From: Clavelina lepadiformis
Taxonomy: Eukaryota > Chordata > Ascidiacea > Aplousobranchia > Clavelinidae
NCBI RefSeq assembly: GCF_947623445.1
Contig: NC_135240.1
Span: 248,001-312,000 of the forward strand
Direction: 5' to 3'
DNA: 64,000 nucleotides
Position numbers and translations under genes: made by a program. A model generated the notes under the pieces. That model had not been told where the DNA came from. It did not search any database and saw only the letters and a list, made by a program, of their open reading frames with translations. Below are positions 11,457 to 21,951 of this stretch, piece after piece; the first letter of the stretch is position 1; every line of letters starts with the position of its first letter.

Positions 11457-11949
11457 TGAAATGATGGATCCGGAAAGTTCCGAAATTCACAAAAAACGTG
11501 AGGTGTACTAAGAAATGCGATAATACCCCAAAAACGTAAAAAATGCTGAATTTATTAAATGTTTCACGTCAATTCTGCTGATTGTTGCCGGAAGAGGTGT
11601 GAATTTTTTATTGCAGATTCTTAAAGAAGATTTCCCCCTCTTCACTATGGTGACCTTGAAATGAAATTGTACTACAGGCCCTTAATAATGGGCTATATTT
11701 CTAAGGACTACGGTTATTTATTACTTTTTATGGTTTTTGAAAATAGGATGTTTTTGGGACTATTTTCACCATTAACTTACTTCGACCAAAACGTTTAAGT
11801 ACATTTTATTAAAAGTTTCATGCAAAAAGTTTAATTTGTTATATAGATCTCAGCGGGTAAAATAATATACCTCAATTTCAATCAAACAAAACGGCAGCAA
11901 AAGTTTCTGCTGGATACGAACACGTGATTGTGATTAACGTGATTGTGAT

Positions 11950-12240
11950 TAACGTAACCAAATGTATCTCGCAACTTATACGGGTGACAAATTGCACGAA
12001 GTAAAATTTACCAAATGTATCTTGCAGTTTAGCCTATACGGTCATCAAATTGCACGAAGTAAAAATTACCAAAGGTATAACGAAACGTGTAAGGGTAATA
12101 AATTGCACGAAGTAAAAATTAACAAATGTATCTCGCAATTTATACGAGTGAAAAGTTGCACGAAGTAACAATTACCAAATGTATCTCGCAGCGAAAACGG
12201 GTATCAAATTGCACGAAGTAAATATTACCAAAATTGGAGG
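11950..12240 (+). repeat. 53-bp minisatellite, about 5 units
   Basis: Five adjoining units with accaaatgtatctcgcaa at the start and attgcacgaagtaaa at the end, about 53-58 bp each. An ORF (11,962-12,168) runs through them only because the units lack stops in one frame; it shifts frame from unit to unit and is not a gene. Confidence 0.85.
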
Positions 12241-12306
12241 TTGTGTTTGGGACAACTAAACTTAGAGGTTAACATTGCGACAAAACATTGCGCGTTATAA
12301 TAAAGT

Positions 12307-13090
12307 TAATGACAGTGGAGTGACCAACTGGAACAGCTTCATAAACATTTCAATTGTGTAAAAGGACACACTTGAGTCTGCGCTTGGAACTGTCCAAAAA
12401 CAATCGCCATTGTTCTGGATCATACGAGGAGATACCCAGTTGTTCGAAAAGACCAGGTATATCGTTGCAATATACCAGCATATTTTCCTCTGAAAAATAG
12501 GGAAGAAAGAGTTCTTCTCTTTTTCGAAAATGGAAACCTTTACAGATTAATCTAGAACCTGCTTTTCCTTGAGTCTGGAGGCTAAGAGCTGAGCTTCTTG
12601 CTTGGACAAATCTAAATCACGTACTAAGTCATTCAGTTTTGATTGATTAAACGGCTGAACAGCTACTCTGGTTTCACAAGAAGAGTGTTCAGATTCTGTA
12701 TCTGTTCTTTTATACTCCATTTCCATAACCTCTTCCCTTTCCGATTCAATTTCCTCATCTTCAGAAAATGTAAAACCACTAAAGACTGGAGGAAGGAATC
12801 TATCATAGTGCGGAACAGGTCGTATAGCTGATGGTATGGTATACTTGGATAAGAAAGCATTAGTCGGCTCTTCCTGCCAACACCTTTCACATTTACCATG
12901 CAAAAGTAGCAGTCAGTCGTGTGATCTTGGGGTTCACGCCACACCATTGGAATGCAAAAAGGCAGACTCTTCCGCTTTCCTTTTTTTCAGTCTCTGAGCA
13001 TTTCTTCGCAGTTATGGCACACAATATGTGGAGACCATTTCTTATCTTGATCGCCAAGATGGATGCCAATTTGCCAAAATAAGCTGGCTT
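12307..13090 (-). pseudogene. N-terminal half of a DNA-transposon ORF
   Basis: The minus strand shows in order LGDQDKKWSPHIVCHNC, a stop, KGKRKSLPFCIPMVWREP, DHTTDCYFCMVNVKGVG, then after a frame change a linker with SAIRPVPHYD, LNDLVRDLDLSKQEAQLLAS and, in a further frame, YFSEENMLVYCNDIPGL, DPEQWRLFLDSSKRRLK and CVLLHN. I know this segment order from a transposon-encoded protein common in invertebrate genomes; the same family is represented by the element at 30,204-32,261. At least two stops and several frameshifts break it. The 12,307 boundary coincides with the end of the duplicated SNRPB segment. The superfamily name is uncertain. Confidence 0.65.
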
Positions 13091-13099
13091 CACGAACGA

Positions 13100-14630
13100 T
13101 GTTATATTTCATCTTTGACGAAGAAAGCGTGTACACACCACAGATATAACAAAATGAATCGGGTTTATTTTTGCATTTACGAGTGTAAAATAGAGCTTAT
13201 AACCTATCCTACAGCATCTATCCGCAATACCTAACTATAATAAAACTGCTTAGCTTCTTCAAACGCCCTTAAACAGCAGTAGGCTACAACTTAAAAGAGC
13301 TGAAAGCTTCTATCTGAAACACTGGTACTGTACCATACAGACAGCGCACAATAAATATGAGCCAGAAACGAAAAATTTTGAATTTTCGATTGCATAAAAA
13401 CTAGAGCATGCATCAAGAAACTGATTGCAGATTTGAAATCAGCATCCGAAGATTGTGTAGAATCAGTTAAAAAATCTCATGCAACAAAAAATAAAAAAAA
13501 ATTTGCTGACCAGTGATAATTATCTTTGCAGTTCAGCAATAATTTACTGTAGTCGCCACTTAACTATATAAGACATATAAGACATGGTGGATGTAAGCCA
13601 ACTCTGCGCGATCGTATCATTGTTGCTGTTTTCATTTGGTTGACCTATGGGCTCTTTTTTATGGACGCTGGACGTTTTTGATTTTCAAAGATTTCCGAAT
13701 TTTTTCTGCTTTTCTATAACTTTTTTTGTTTGTTTTCGTGCTTCGTTTGGAAGTTATTGTTGCTTAAAAGTTAACGCTGTGCCAATATTGCATTCGTATT
13801 TCTTTTTGCCTTTCAAAAGAATTGACGCTTCGTATTATACTACATCGCTTGAAGTGCGCAATTGTACCCGAAACTGCATAATGTAACAGTCATTTAGAAA
13901 AATAAAACTCCAGCCTTCGAGTATAAAAATGGAATTGCACTTAAGTGACCAGGAATCACACAGAAGTCAAATTTTCTGATAAATAAAATCAAAAATGACA
14001 GTTCAACGAGCGAAAAAGAGCTGCCGTTTGCAATGAGCGTCGAGAAGTGAGTTATCGTCGAGTTGCAAAGGCAGTTATAAAAAAACGCCAAACAAAACCG
14101 TGTGTCCACTAAACTACATGATTGTCAAACAGCTGATAGTTGGAAAGGGAAGGAGATATACCAGTGACGTAGGTGCCAGGAAATCATTTCAAGGATAAAG
14201 TTATTGGCCTTGACCATTCACAATTTTGCCGGATTTGACAATGAGAATATTGACATTGTCATGCTGGCTGCAATAATTTAGTGATGAAATTTGGCCCATT
14301 TTACTCTAAACCGAGCGATGGGGCGTACTGGTCCGACAAAGTACCGAAATACATCTCCAAAACTGCATAGTCTTATGGCTGCAAAATATGGCTGAAATCA
14401 AATCGACATACCCGGTTGATGAACCAAATTCTAACGTCTGAAGGCAAGACGAGAGATTTCGTTGATCCAGCGCTCGAAGCTGCTTACTTCTGGACTGAAA
14501 AACAAATTGTTGATCGTTGTTTTGAAAACGTCGGCCATATTTTTAAGCAGAAAATGGCGGCGGGGAATGCCAGTTGGGCAAAATGAAATTCAATGGGCGA
14601 CTGTTTGAATGTTTTTACACAAATTTATTT
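13100..14630. other. Stretch without a recognised gene
   Basis: Mostly AT-rich and non-coding in appearance. A 70-codon open frame on the plus strand (about 14,374-14,586, with SEGKTRDFVDPALEAAYFW) looks protein-like but matches nothing I recognise. It lies beside the point where the coronin gene breaks off. Confidence 0.4.
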
Positions 14631-14634
14631 TTAC

Positions 14635-15793
14635 CTTTGTTGTGCATGCAATTGTGTCCCATCCTGTGACCAAGATATAGATTGAACTAAATCAAAGCCA
14701 AAATCTTCCTTTCTTAAATAAAAATTCTCATAAAAGTAATGTACATGTATAAGCATACGAAGACATATAATTCCCATGATCATAACTCCAGCTAAATCAG
14801 AGCAAGTACTAAGCCATTACAAATTCTGTTACCACACATAGAAATCCCCTTATCAATGTTCCAGATTGAAATTCCACTTTCATCTGCCACAGCAAAAGTG
14901 TTGTCAGCAATTGTGTGATGCCTTAACAATTCTGGCCTCTTCTTAAAGCCTGTGAAAGTAGCAACCGGGTTGATTGGTGCAGATTCAGAAAGCCCATTAG
15001 ACGGTAGCTTCCAAAGTTTTACCTGAGAATAAGGTATTTTACTAAACTAGTGGCACTATCGCACTGCAGAAATACTTCACAAAAATTTATTTTTTTTCAG
15101 GTATGTAAAAATGCGTTAAAAACAGAATTGGTACCAGTGGTTCACAATAAAAAGAGTGACAACGTTCATACCGACATCTTTTTGCAAACAACAAAAACAA
15201 AGCCTACGCACTGTTGTATCCTGAGACGCAGAAAGTAGAATGTTATGATGAAAGGGTGACCATTCGAGATCAATAACACTATCACTATGGGCAGATAATG
15301 TTGGATTTTGCCCCATTCGTCCGGGATGATTCACACCAAATATCCCAATCTTTCCGCTTCCTGTAAAGTGTTTGCCTTAATAACATTTAACAAACAGCCG
15401 TATTACTATTTTACCTGCTGAGCTAATGTTGCTAGCTATAAACCTTGTTCCCACTGCAAGACCATTTCCAAAGCAAAGTGGCACTTCGACGGATATGTCG
15501 GTGAAACATTCCTGCAAGGAAGTAGAAATATTGATAACAAAACACAAGATAAAAAATAGAACTGTACAGTAACACAATGCAAACAGTGGCGAAGTGGATT
15601 TTGTTGAACGTTTCTTCAATTATGCAACATAAACTTCACCAATAGTAATACAGATCAGGATTTAATGTGTGAATTCGATGCCATAAAACTAAATTAAGTT
15701 TCAACATAAACTTTCCATGCCACCAATACAAACCTCTTTTTTGGAACCTTTAACAACGCTGTTCTTGTATTTCGAAGCTTTGAACCGATGCAT
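14635..15793 (-). CDS. CORO7: Coronin-7 5' exons (partial gene)
   Basis: Coronin-7 is a tandem WD40 protein that acts in Golgi traffic and actin regulation. Minus-strand exons: 15793-15734 (start, MHRFKASKYKNS), 15511-15415, 15360-15212, 15022 to about 14,830, and 14712-14635. Phases fit through the first four. Exon 2 joins exon 3 to give GSGKIGIFGVNHPGRMGQ and then HSDSVIDLEWSPFHHN and LSASQDTT, the typical coronin WD blade; exon 4 continues VKLWKLP and ends near SGISIWNIDKG; exon 5 has DLVQSISWSQDGTQL. This is the N-terminal part of the first propeller. The donor of exon 4 is unclear and nothing further downstream (below 14,630) is recognisable, so the gene is truncated or its next exons are far away. 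The start codon agrees with the short conserved N-terminus of the family. Confidence 0.78.
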
Positions 15794-15799
15794 TCTCAA

Positions 15800-18420
15800 A
15801 CGGTAAAACGGATACAAAATTCAAGAAAAGCTTAAAAAATAATATCCCAAACTCTCTTTCCTATGCAGAGGAGATGCATAAGTACTCTGTGATTACTTAG
15901 TCTGCTAAGTTCACCTGATTAATGCCAATGAAGTAAAAAGTGATTCTGAGAAGCAAACCTGCAGCCTGTGGAGCATTTCAGCCAACAGCAGTTTATCAAA
16001 AATATGTTACATCACTTTGATTTGACAACAAATCAAAAATTCAAAGTGGTTGGTTATGATTTTAACTGTTTGTCATTCGTTCATTTCTGTCTCATCTACA
16101 ACCTTATCACCATATTTTGAGCAAAAAATTGCTAGATCCACAAATGCACTTTAAGGTAAAGAACCATGAGCATCAATCATTAGAATCATGAGCATCAAAT
16201 CTGTAAGAGTTTCAGACTTACATTATTACATTACATTACATTACTTACATTAGCATTGAACTAGTTAAAAAACCACAGAATTCTTCTATTTTTATCAAAT
16301 GTTCTTGTATTGTTTTCTGGGAGTAAACGTTTTAAACAAAAACCTTTGAAAGACAAAAGTTTGCTGAAAATTGCAATCCAGCAGTAAATTAGGCTGCATC
16401 ATAATTGCAGTGTTTCAAATATGAAATTAGTACAAATACATTATGACATGGTTTTAAAATATTAAACTAATTTATCTAATTACCCAAAACCTACACTGGA
16501 AACAAAACCACAGATTGATAGTGAAATGCTTGGCATATGTCCATATGTGCATATGAGATGAAAAGATCAATATGTATACAAAATTATTTTATATTCACGC
16601 AGTTAAGCTGATTGCAAAAAAAAAAACACAAATAAGATACAAACAATAAATAAACTTCATCTACACATGTAAACAGATCCTGAGCACAATGTCTCATTTT
16701 TTAGTGACAGCACATTTATCACACTTTCGAAAAAGAGGACCACAGACTTAGGACCCTAAATTTTTCCGTCCTGCACAACTGAAGTTTCATGGGAAAGTGC
16801 CTTCCCGCCTTTTATAAACTAAGAATTTTGACGACTTCCACCTTTCAAGCTCATATGTGAAACAATTTAAAAAAAAAAAAAAACTCAAGTTATAACCATT
16901 TTCTTCTCGTTCAAATTTGATATATCGTTATTCAACAAAAGCTTGGAGACGTTCATGCAAACCACATAATTTATGTACACCAAATTCTAAGCCAGTACTG
17001 CTAAGTGCTATCTGCTATATGCTACCCTTCCTTGGCTGCGATGCAATACCTGAATATTAATAAAAAGCAATTTTGTATTTATAAACTTTAAATGTTATGG
17101 AAAAATAGGTTATACCAGGATAAAAGGAATTGCAAAATGGTTTTTCTAGTGTTTATAAATTGCAAAATATAAACGATGGTTAACTTAGTCATGCAACAGA
17201 ATATAACACTTTGTGAATTTCCTTTACTTTTGCACTCCCATGTCAGGTTACGAGGAATTATTACATCATAATTTTATTTCTATTGCGTCATAATTCCTTC
17301 CCATTCAAGCCTTCATGTCGGAGTGAAAAAATATAGGAGACTACTACTGAAAAGTTTGTACGATGCTACAGGTTTCTCGCAAAATTGCCATTTTGTCCTA
17401 CATTCTATATTATCGGTATGACGTTGGCGTGGCGCAAATTTTGGCATTGCATTTATTGGTGTATTTACCTGGCACATTGAGACTCCTTACTGGAAAGTTA
17501 ATAAGATGCGTTGGCTTCAAATTTGCCATTTTGCCTTATATTTTATGTTATAAATATGTTGTTGTGGCGCAAATTTTGGCATCACATTTATTGACACACT
17601 GAAAGCAAAGTTTCCAAAAGGGAAAGAGAATCCACTTTGTTAATACCGAAACTTAGCAAAAAAAAATTAACATGATAATAGAACTTAATATAGAATATTT
17701 ATACAGTGCAGTATATTTCCAATTTCCATTCTAACCGCAGTCTGTAAATTTCAGAAAACCCTTAAACGGATTTAAGAATTACCTATAGATCGAATCATGG
17801 TGCACAAGCTACGTGATATAGCTTCAGGATATCACGGATCGAAAGTTTAAAAGTTAGGAGTTATTCCCGGAGAACTTATAGCCATATAGGTTAATGCTCT
17901 AATACAAGCTTTTGGAAAAAAACTTCACTTGATTCTTCTTCTACTAAGCGTTATATTTTGCAACCGATGGTAGCCTATGACATTAATGAAATTTGATGCT
18001 TGACCAATAAGTTTTAAAACATTCACCTTTTCAAAAATGGTAGAAATTACCCGCACGAATTGACATAGGCTAGTATTTTGATTAACCTATTGTGATTAGC
18101 AGCCTGTATCTTCCTGCAGTGTACTTTTCCAGAAGGGGAAGTCCCATTGACCATTTTTTTATCAATTTACAATTATGCAAGTTTACAATAGTGAAAACAA
18201 AATAATACTATTATAAGGTTAACGTTAGCTTTTGGTACACACTACAAAGTACTTTTTATAAACTACTGTATATCGTTTCGAATATTAATTATCTGCTGTT
18301 AAATAATTATGCAATTGGTGAGATTAGAAATAGGAGGCTTTGTTGATTTTGAGAAAATCGAATAAAGTTTTATTTTTTACAATAAACTTTCAGCGATAAC
18401 TGAGAATCTCTTTTTCACCT
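15800..18420. other. 2.6-kb stretch without a recognised gene
   Basis: AT-rich DNA with only short ORFs. Small features are an attac microsatellite near 16,220-16,255, an A-rich run near 16,870-16,885, and an imperfect two-unit tandem duplication at 17,370-17,600 (aaattgccattttg and ggcgcaaattttggcat occur in both units). I find no exon structure. Confidence 0.5.
17370..17600. repeat. Imperfect tandem duplication, about 145-bp unit, two copies
   Basis: Both units contain attgccattttg, a tata-rich middle, and ggcgcaaattttggcatNNcatttattg. It has no coding value. Confidence 0.6.
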
Positions 18421-18422
18421 AC

Positions 18423-19607
18423 CATTGTCTTCTTCTCCAACATAACAATCAACTTTTCGAACGCATCTTCTGCCGTTCTTAATGAAGCCTACATTGCAAA
18501 CGCAATCCTCCACAGTACCGGATATTGTACAACTGGAAAAAAAATCAAATTTTCAGTAAAGTAAAGTGAAAAATCTAATCAAGATCTGAACAAGATGAAA
18601 CATTGCAAGTTACCTCACTGATGCTGAAGGGCTGTTGCATGTGTCAGGACAGGGGAGGGCGCATCCTTCGTAATGGCTGTTAGGTGGACATTCTAAGCTC
18701 GGCCTGCCCAGCTCTTGCCGCCAGTTGCAGAGGTCAGCGCCTTTTTCTTGACATGCTGTGACGTAGCTTTCAATTGCCTTAATAATTCAATTAATAGTCA
18801 AAAAAGTAAAAGTTATTGATTAAAGTTTCCTTTGCTGCGTTCTTAAGAAACGAGCAGACGAATCATACTTTGGTTGCAAAACAAGTTCTTACTTTTGTGA
18901 TGTCTTCCTCGTAGCCATCGGTAGCACACGCATCAAACACGCAATTATCCATGAAGTTGATTGAATCAACCAAACCCATGCACCGGTCCTCAAGCTTCTT
19001 TATCCCGCCGCAGTATTGGGGTCTTTCCCTGAGTTAACAGGGAAGAATAAAATAATATGATACTATATGATACTGTGTAAGTGTGTATGATATTGGAAAT
19101 GTACATATATACGGTATACTGTGCTGTATATCATACTGTATATATGATACTGACATTATATATGATACTGCAATACTATGATATTGTATGAAATCCACGT
19201 TTTCCAAAATCATGGTTAAAATATTTTTACCATTTTCTTCTATCGCCAGGAGAACAAAAAAAATGGATCCGGAGTTTCATCGGCACAATCTCCAACCTGG
19301 TGACTGTCACCAAACTCATTCACATCATCTGTTACGGTTCCATCAGATTTCTCAAGATCATCACTTTCATCATCGTTGTAATTGCCGCATAACCCATTGA
19401 TCTGTAAAATCACGCATACCTTAAAGCATGGACATTTTAGATAATTATTCATTATAATAGAAAGCAACGTGACAGAATGAAACAAAAATGTAGCAGATAA
19501 ATCTTCAACCGAACTGACAGACGTGGCTTAGGATTGCAAAACGTGTAGGGAGCTGCGAAACATCTGTTGCCCCCGCAACCTTCTTGAGAGGATGAAGTAG
19601 GATCCAA

Positions 19608-19645
<38 letters not shown>

Positions 19646-19718
19646 CTTTACGGAAGTAACCTTTTGTTTGTAGGTGCTTGGTATTTTAACGACCAGTCCA
19701 TCTCCGTTAAAGCTCACT
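18423..19718 (-). CDS. VWD-C8-TIL domain protein, partial gene (five exons)
   Basis: The domain order is that of gel-forming mucins, von Willebrand factor, zonadhesin and IgGFc-binding proteins, which are secreted and disulfide-linked. Minus-strand exons: 19718-19661 (VSFNGDGLVVKIPSTYK, end of a VWD sheet), 19401-19256 (NGLCGNYNDDESDDL and NEFGDSHQVGDC, the VWD signature), 19028-18893 (C8: PQYCGG, DRCMGL, NCVFDAC), 18777-18614 (end of C8, YVTACQEKGADLCNW, then TIL start CPPNSHYEGCALPCPDTC) and 18532-18423 (TIL end, EDCVCNVGFIKNGRRC). Phases from the second to the fifth exon fit exactly. Flanking domains are expected on both sides but are not seen within 1 kb, so the gene is partial in the window. 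Confidence 0.8.
19060..19190. repeat. Degenerate tatatgatactg tandem repeat
   Basis: About ten imperfect copies of a 10-14 bp unit (tatatgatactg, tatgatattg) in the intron-like space between VWD exons. Confidence 0.7.
19611..19645. repeat. (GA)n microsatellite
   Basis: An almost pure run of GA dinucleotides within an intron of the VWD/C8/TIL gene. Confidence 0.9.
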
Positions 19719-20516
19719 CTAAGATGATACTTGTGATACTTGAAAAGATGAAAAGCGAAAGTTTCACCTCCCTTATTCAGGCCCTTACGAAGTTAATCAC
19801 GTTAAGAGTACATTTTAAGAGTGCATTTAAGAGTACATTTTAACAGGCTGAAGCTAAGCAGAGGAGACTTATTACTACAGCGTTACCTTCATATAATCAA
19901 GCTAGTTGTCCAGAAGATGTCCCCCAGCAACTAGACATGCCCTTGACTGGAGCTTACTTTTTTAATAGGCCGATCAAATGCAAATCGTCACGAGAGTAAC
20001 AATGTTAATAACGTTTGCAACTCCCGAAATAACGGTCGACTTCGCCGAAGCCCACGTCGCACTATTCGTTACCCAGACGTCGAAACGTATTAATTGTTTA
20101 TTGTGTGATGCTTCATACTATGTTGTTGACTAATTTCCTATGAGGTAATTTTTTTTTCCATTTGAACAACTTGCACAGCGAGGCGATATCTAAAACAGTC
20201 TTGCCACAGACACAAGGCATACGACATTTTCAAACTAACTCGATACTAACTATAAACTTATTATTTTAAGCTGTGAACCATTCCCAAACTGCAGTGCTAT
20301 ATATCAAAAAGACATCAATCTAATGATTCACGATATTATCACACGATTTTATGACGTCACAAAGTAACATACGATCTGTAGGTATTCTCACTGATATTTC
20401 TGTGTCATCTAAAGCTCCATAAATCATTGCTCGAAACAATAACAACGAAAAGAAGCAAACAAAATAATTGTGAGGAGGATTTATGCCACTTCAGGCAAGC
20501 ATGTCCGACAGACATT

Positions 20517-21395
20517 TTACGACCTGTAAGTACGCATAGATTGTTCAATTTTGGCTCTGCATATCGGACACTCTTTGAGAGCTTTTGCGCACTCGGTGCA
20601 ACTGCAGAGGTGCCTGCATGGTACAAACACTACCTCAGCAGGTTGATCGAGGCAAATCTTGCATCTCTTCTCTTCCTGCAAATAGCGAATACGTGCTTCC
20701 ATTGATGGGGTGTCGTCTACGAAGAAGAATTGAAAAGCTCCGTGAAAGATTTATTAAACCGACATACTTGTTGATATCTTTTAAGTAAATTGTGGGAGTG
20801 CCCAAGTAACAATTATAGAACATTGTGATTCAAGTAAAGTGACAAGTTTTGAAACCTGACTCACTTGACGTAGAAGCAAAGGCATCATTGCCGGGGGATA
20901 AAGTGATTGATGAGTTGGATTGTTCCAACCTATTGTCAAAATAGATGTAAATAACATCGGATTAATGAGGTTAAGAAAATAATTTTTACCGAAACTTATG
21001 AAACCGCCCAAAATGGATAAATAAAAACTTGAGTTTAATTTAGAATTAATGTCGTAGCTCACACATCTCAACCTGCGCCTTTCAGATGACTTTGACTGCT
21101 TTCCTGCACAGAAAGGAACACATGACACAGAATATACTGTATAACGATTAGGCAGGAAAATACTTCACTGGCAATAACATATTCATTGGTTCCAGGCCGA
21201 TTCAAGCCACAAACTATTAAACTAAGAATGAATTTAGGACAACCCAACCAACGACCATGGGTAGAAATGTCCTAATCATCACCAAACATACCTGATGCTG
21301 CCAATTTGTTGAAGGCATTTCTTTGCACTGTCCCTTGAATCACAACTGATCCGCAGGATACTAAAACATCGCCTTTTTCTTGAAGAGTTCTCCAT
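20517..21395 (-). CDS. RING-type E3 ubiquitin ligase, C-terminal exons (IAP-like RING)
   Basis: Four minus-strand exons fit in phase: 21395-21292 (WRTLQEKGDVLVSCG), 21103-21073 (31 bp, KQSKSSERR), 20929-20856 (Ser-rich linker LSPGNDAFASTSSES) and 20716-20517. The last exon encodes a C3HC4 RING with the spacing CKICLDQPAEVVFVPCRHLC, CTEC and CPICRAKI, and ends MRTYRS-stop. A RING at the extreme C-terminus with this sequence is typical of IAP and related ligases, which bind an E2 and ubiquitinate partners or themselves. No BIR domain is visible; the first exon listed is not recognisable, so another RING family (for example neuralized- or LRSAM-like) is possible. Upstream exons are lost or lie beyond the inverted-repeat boundary at 21,952. 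Confidence 0.72.
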
Positions 21396-21951
21396 CTAAA
21401 CATATATACATAGCATTGATAGGAACATGAGTATGCTCTGTGTAAGTCATGTACGATACCAGTGTTTTATTGGCTTCAGTCATCTTTAGTCACATTCTCA
21501 CTTGATTTCACTCGAGTCTGGTTGAAAGTCAAGACGGCGAAAAATTTTAAGCAACAAAATCAAATATTTCACATTTTTATGTAAAAAATATTTTGTTACA
21601 TTTTTAGGTAACAAAATATCTAAATAAGCTTAGGTACAAATAGGTAATCAGATATTTCTATAAGAAATTACTCTTCTCCAAAAAATATCAACCAGATTAA
21701 TTTGGAAAGAGCCGTTACGCTTTGATAACCGGTTTAATTCAAGGTATGATGTCAGGAAAATCTTCAAGTATTGAGTTACAATTTGAATGGATTCGATGTC
21801 GCTCAAGTCGTAAAAAAGACTCGGTCACAAAACTGATGTATACTTCCACATCAGTTAAACGTGTGATAATAAATGCAGCAATAATAATAATTAATCATTG
21901 TAATGAGTGGATTGATGTCAAGAAAAAGCCACATCAACACCAAATTAAAAA

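Noticed and set aside
11962-12168. Protein with KLHEVK repeats
   Set aside because: It is an ORF through a 53-bp minisatellite whose unit is not a multiple of three, so the peptide changes frame at each unit.
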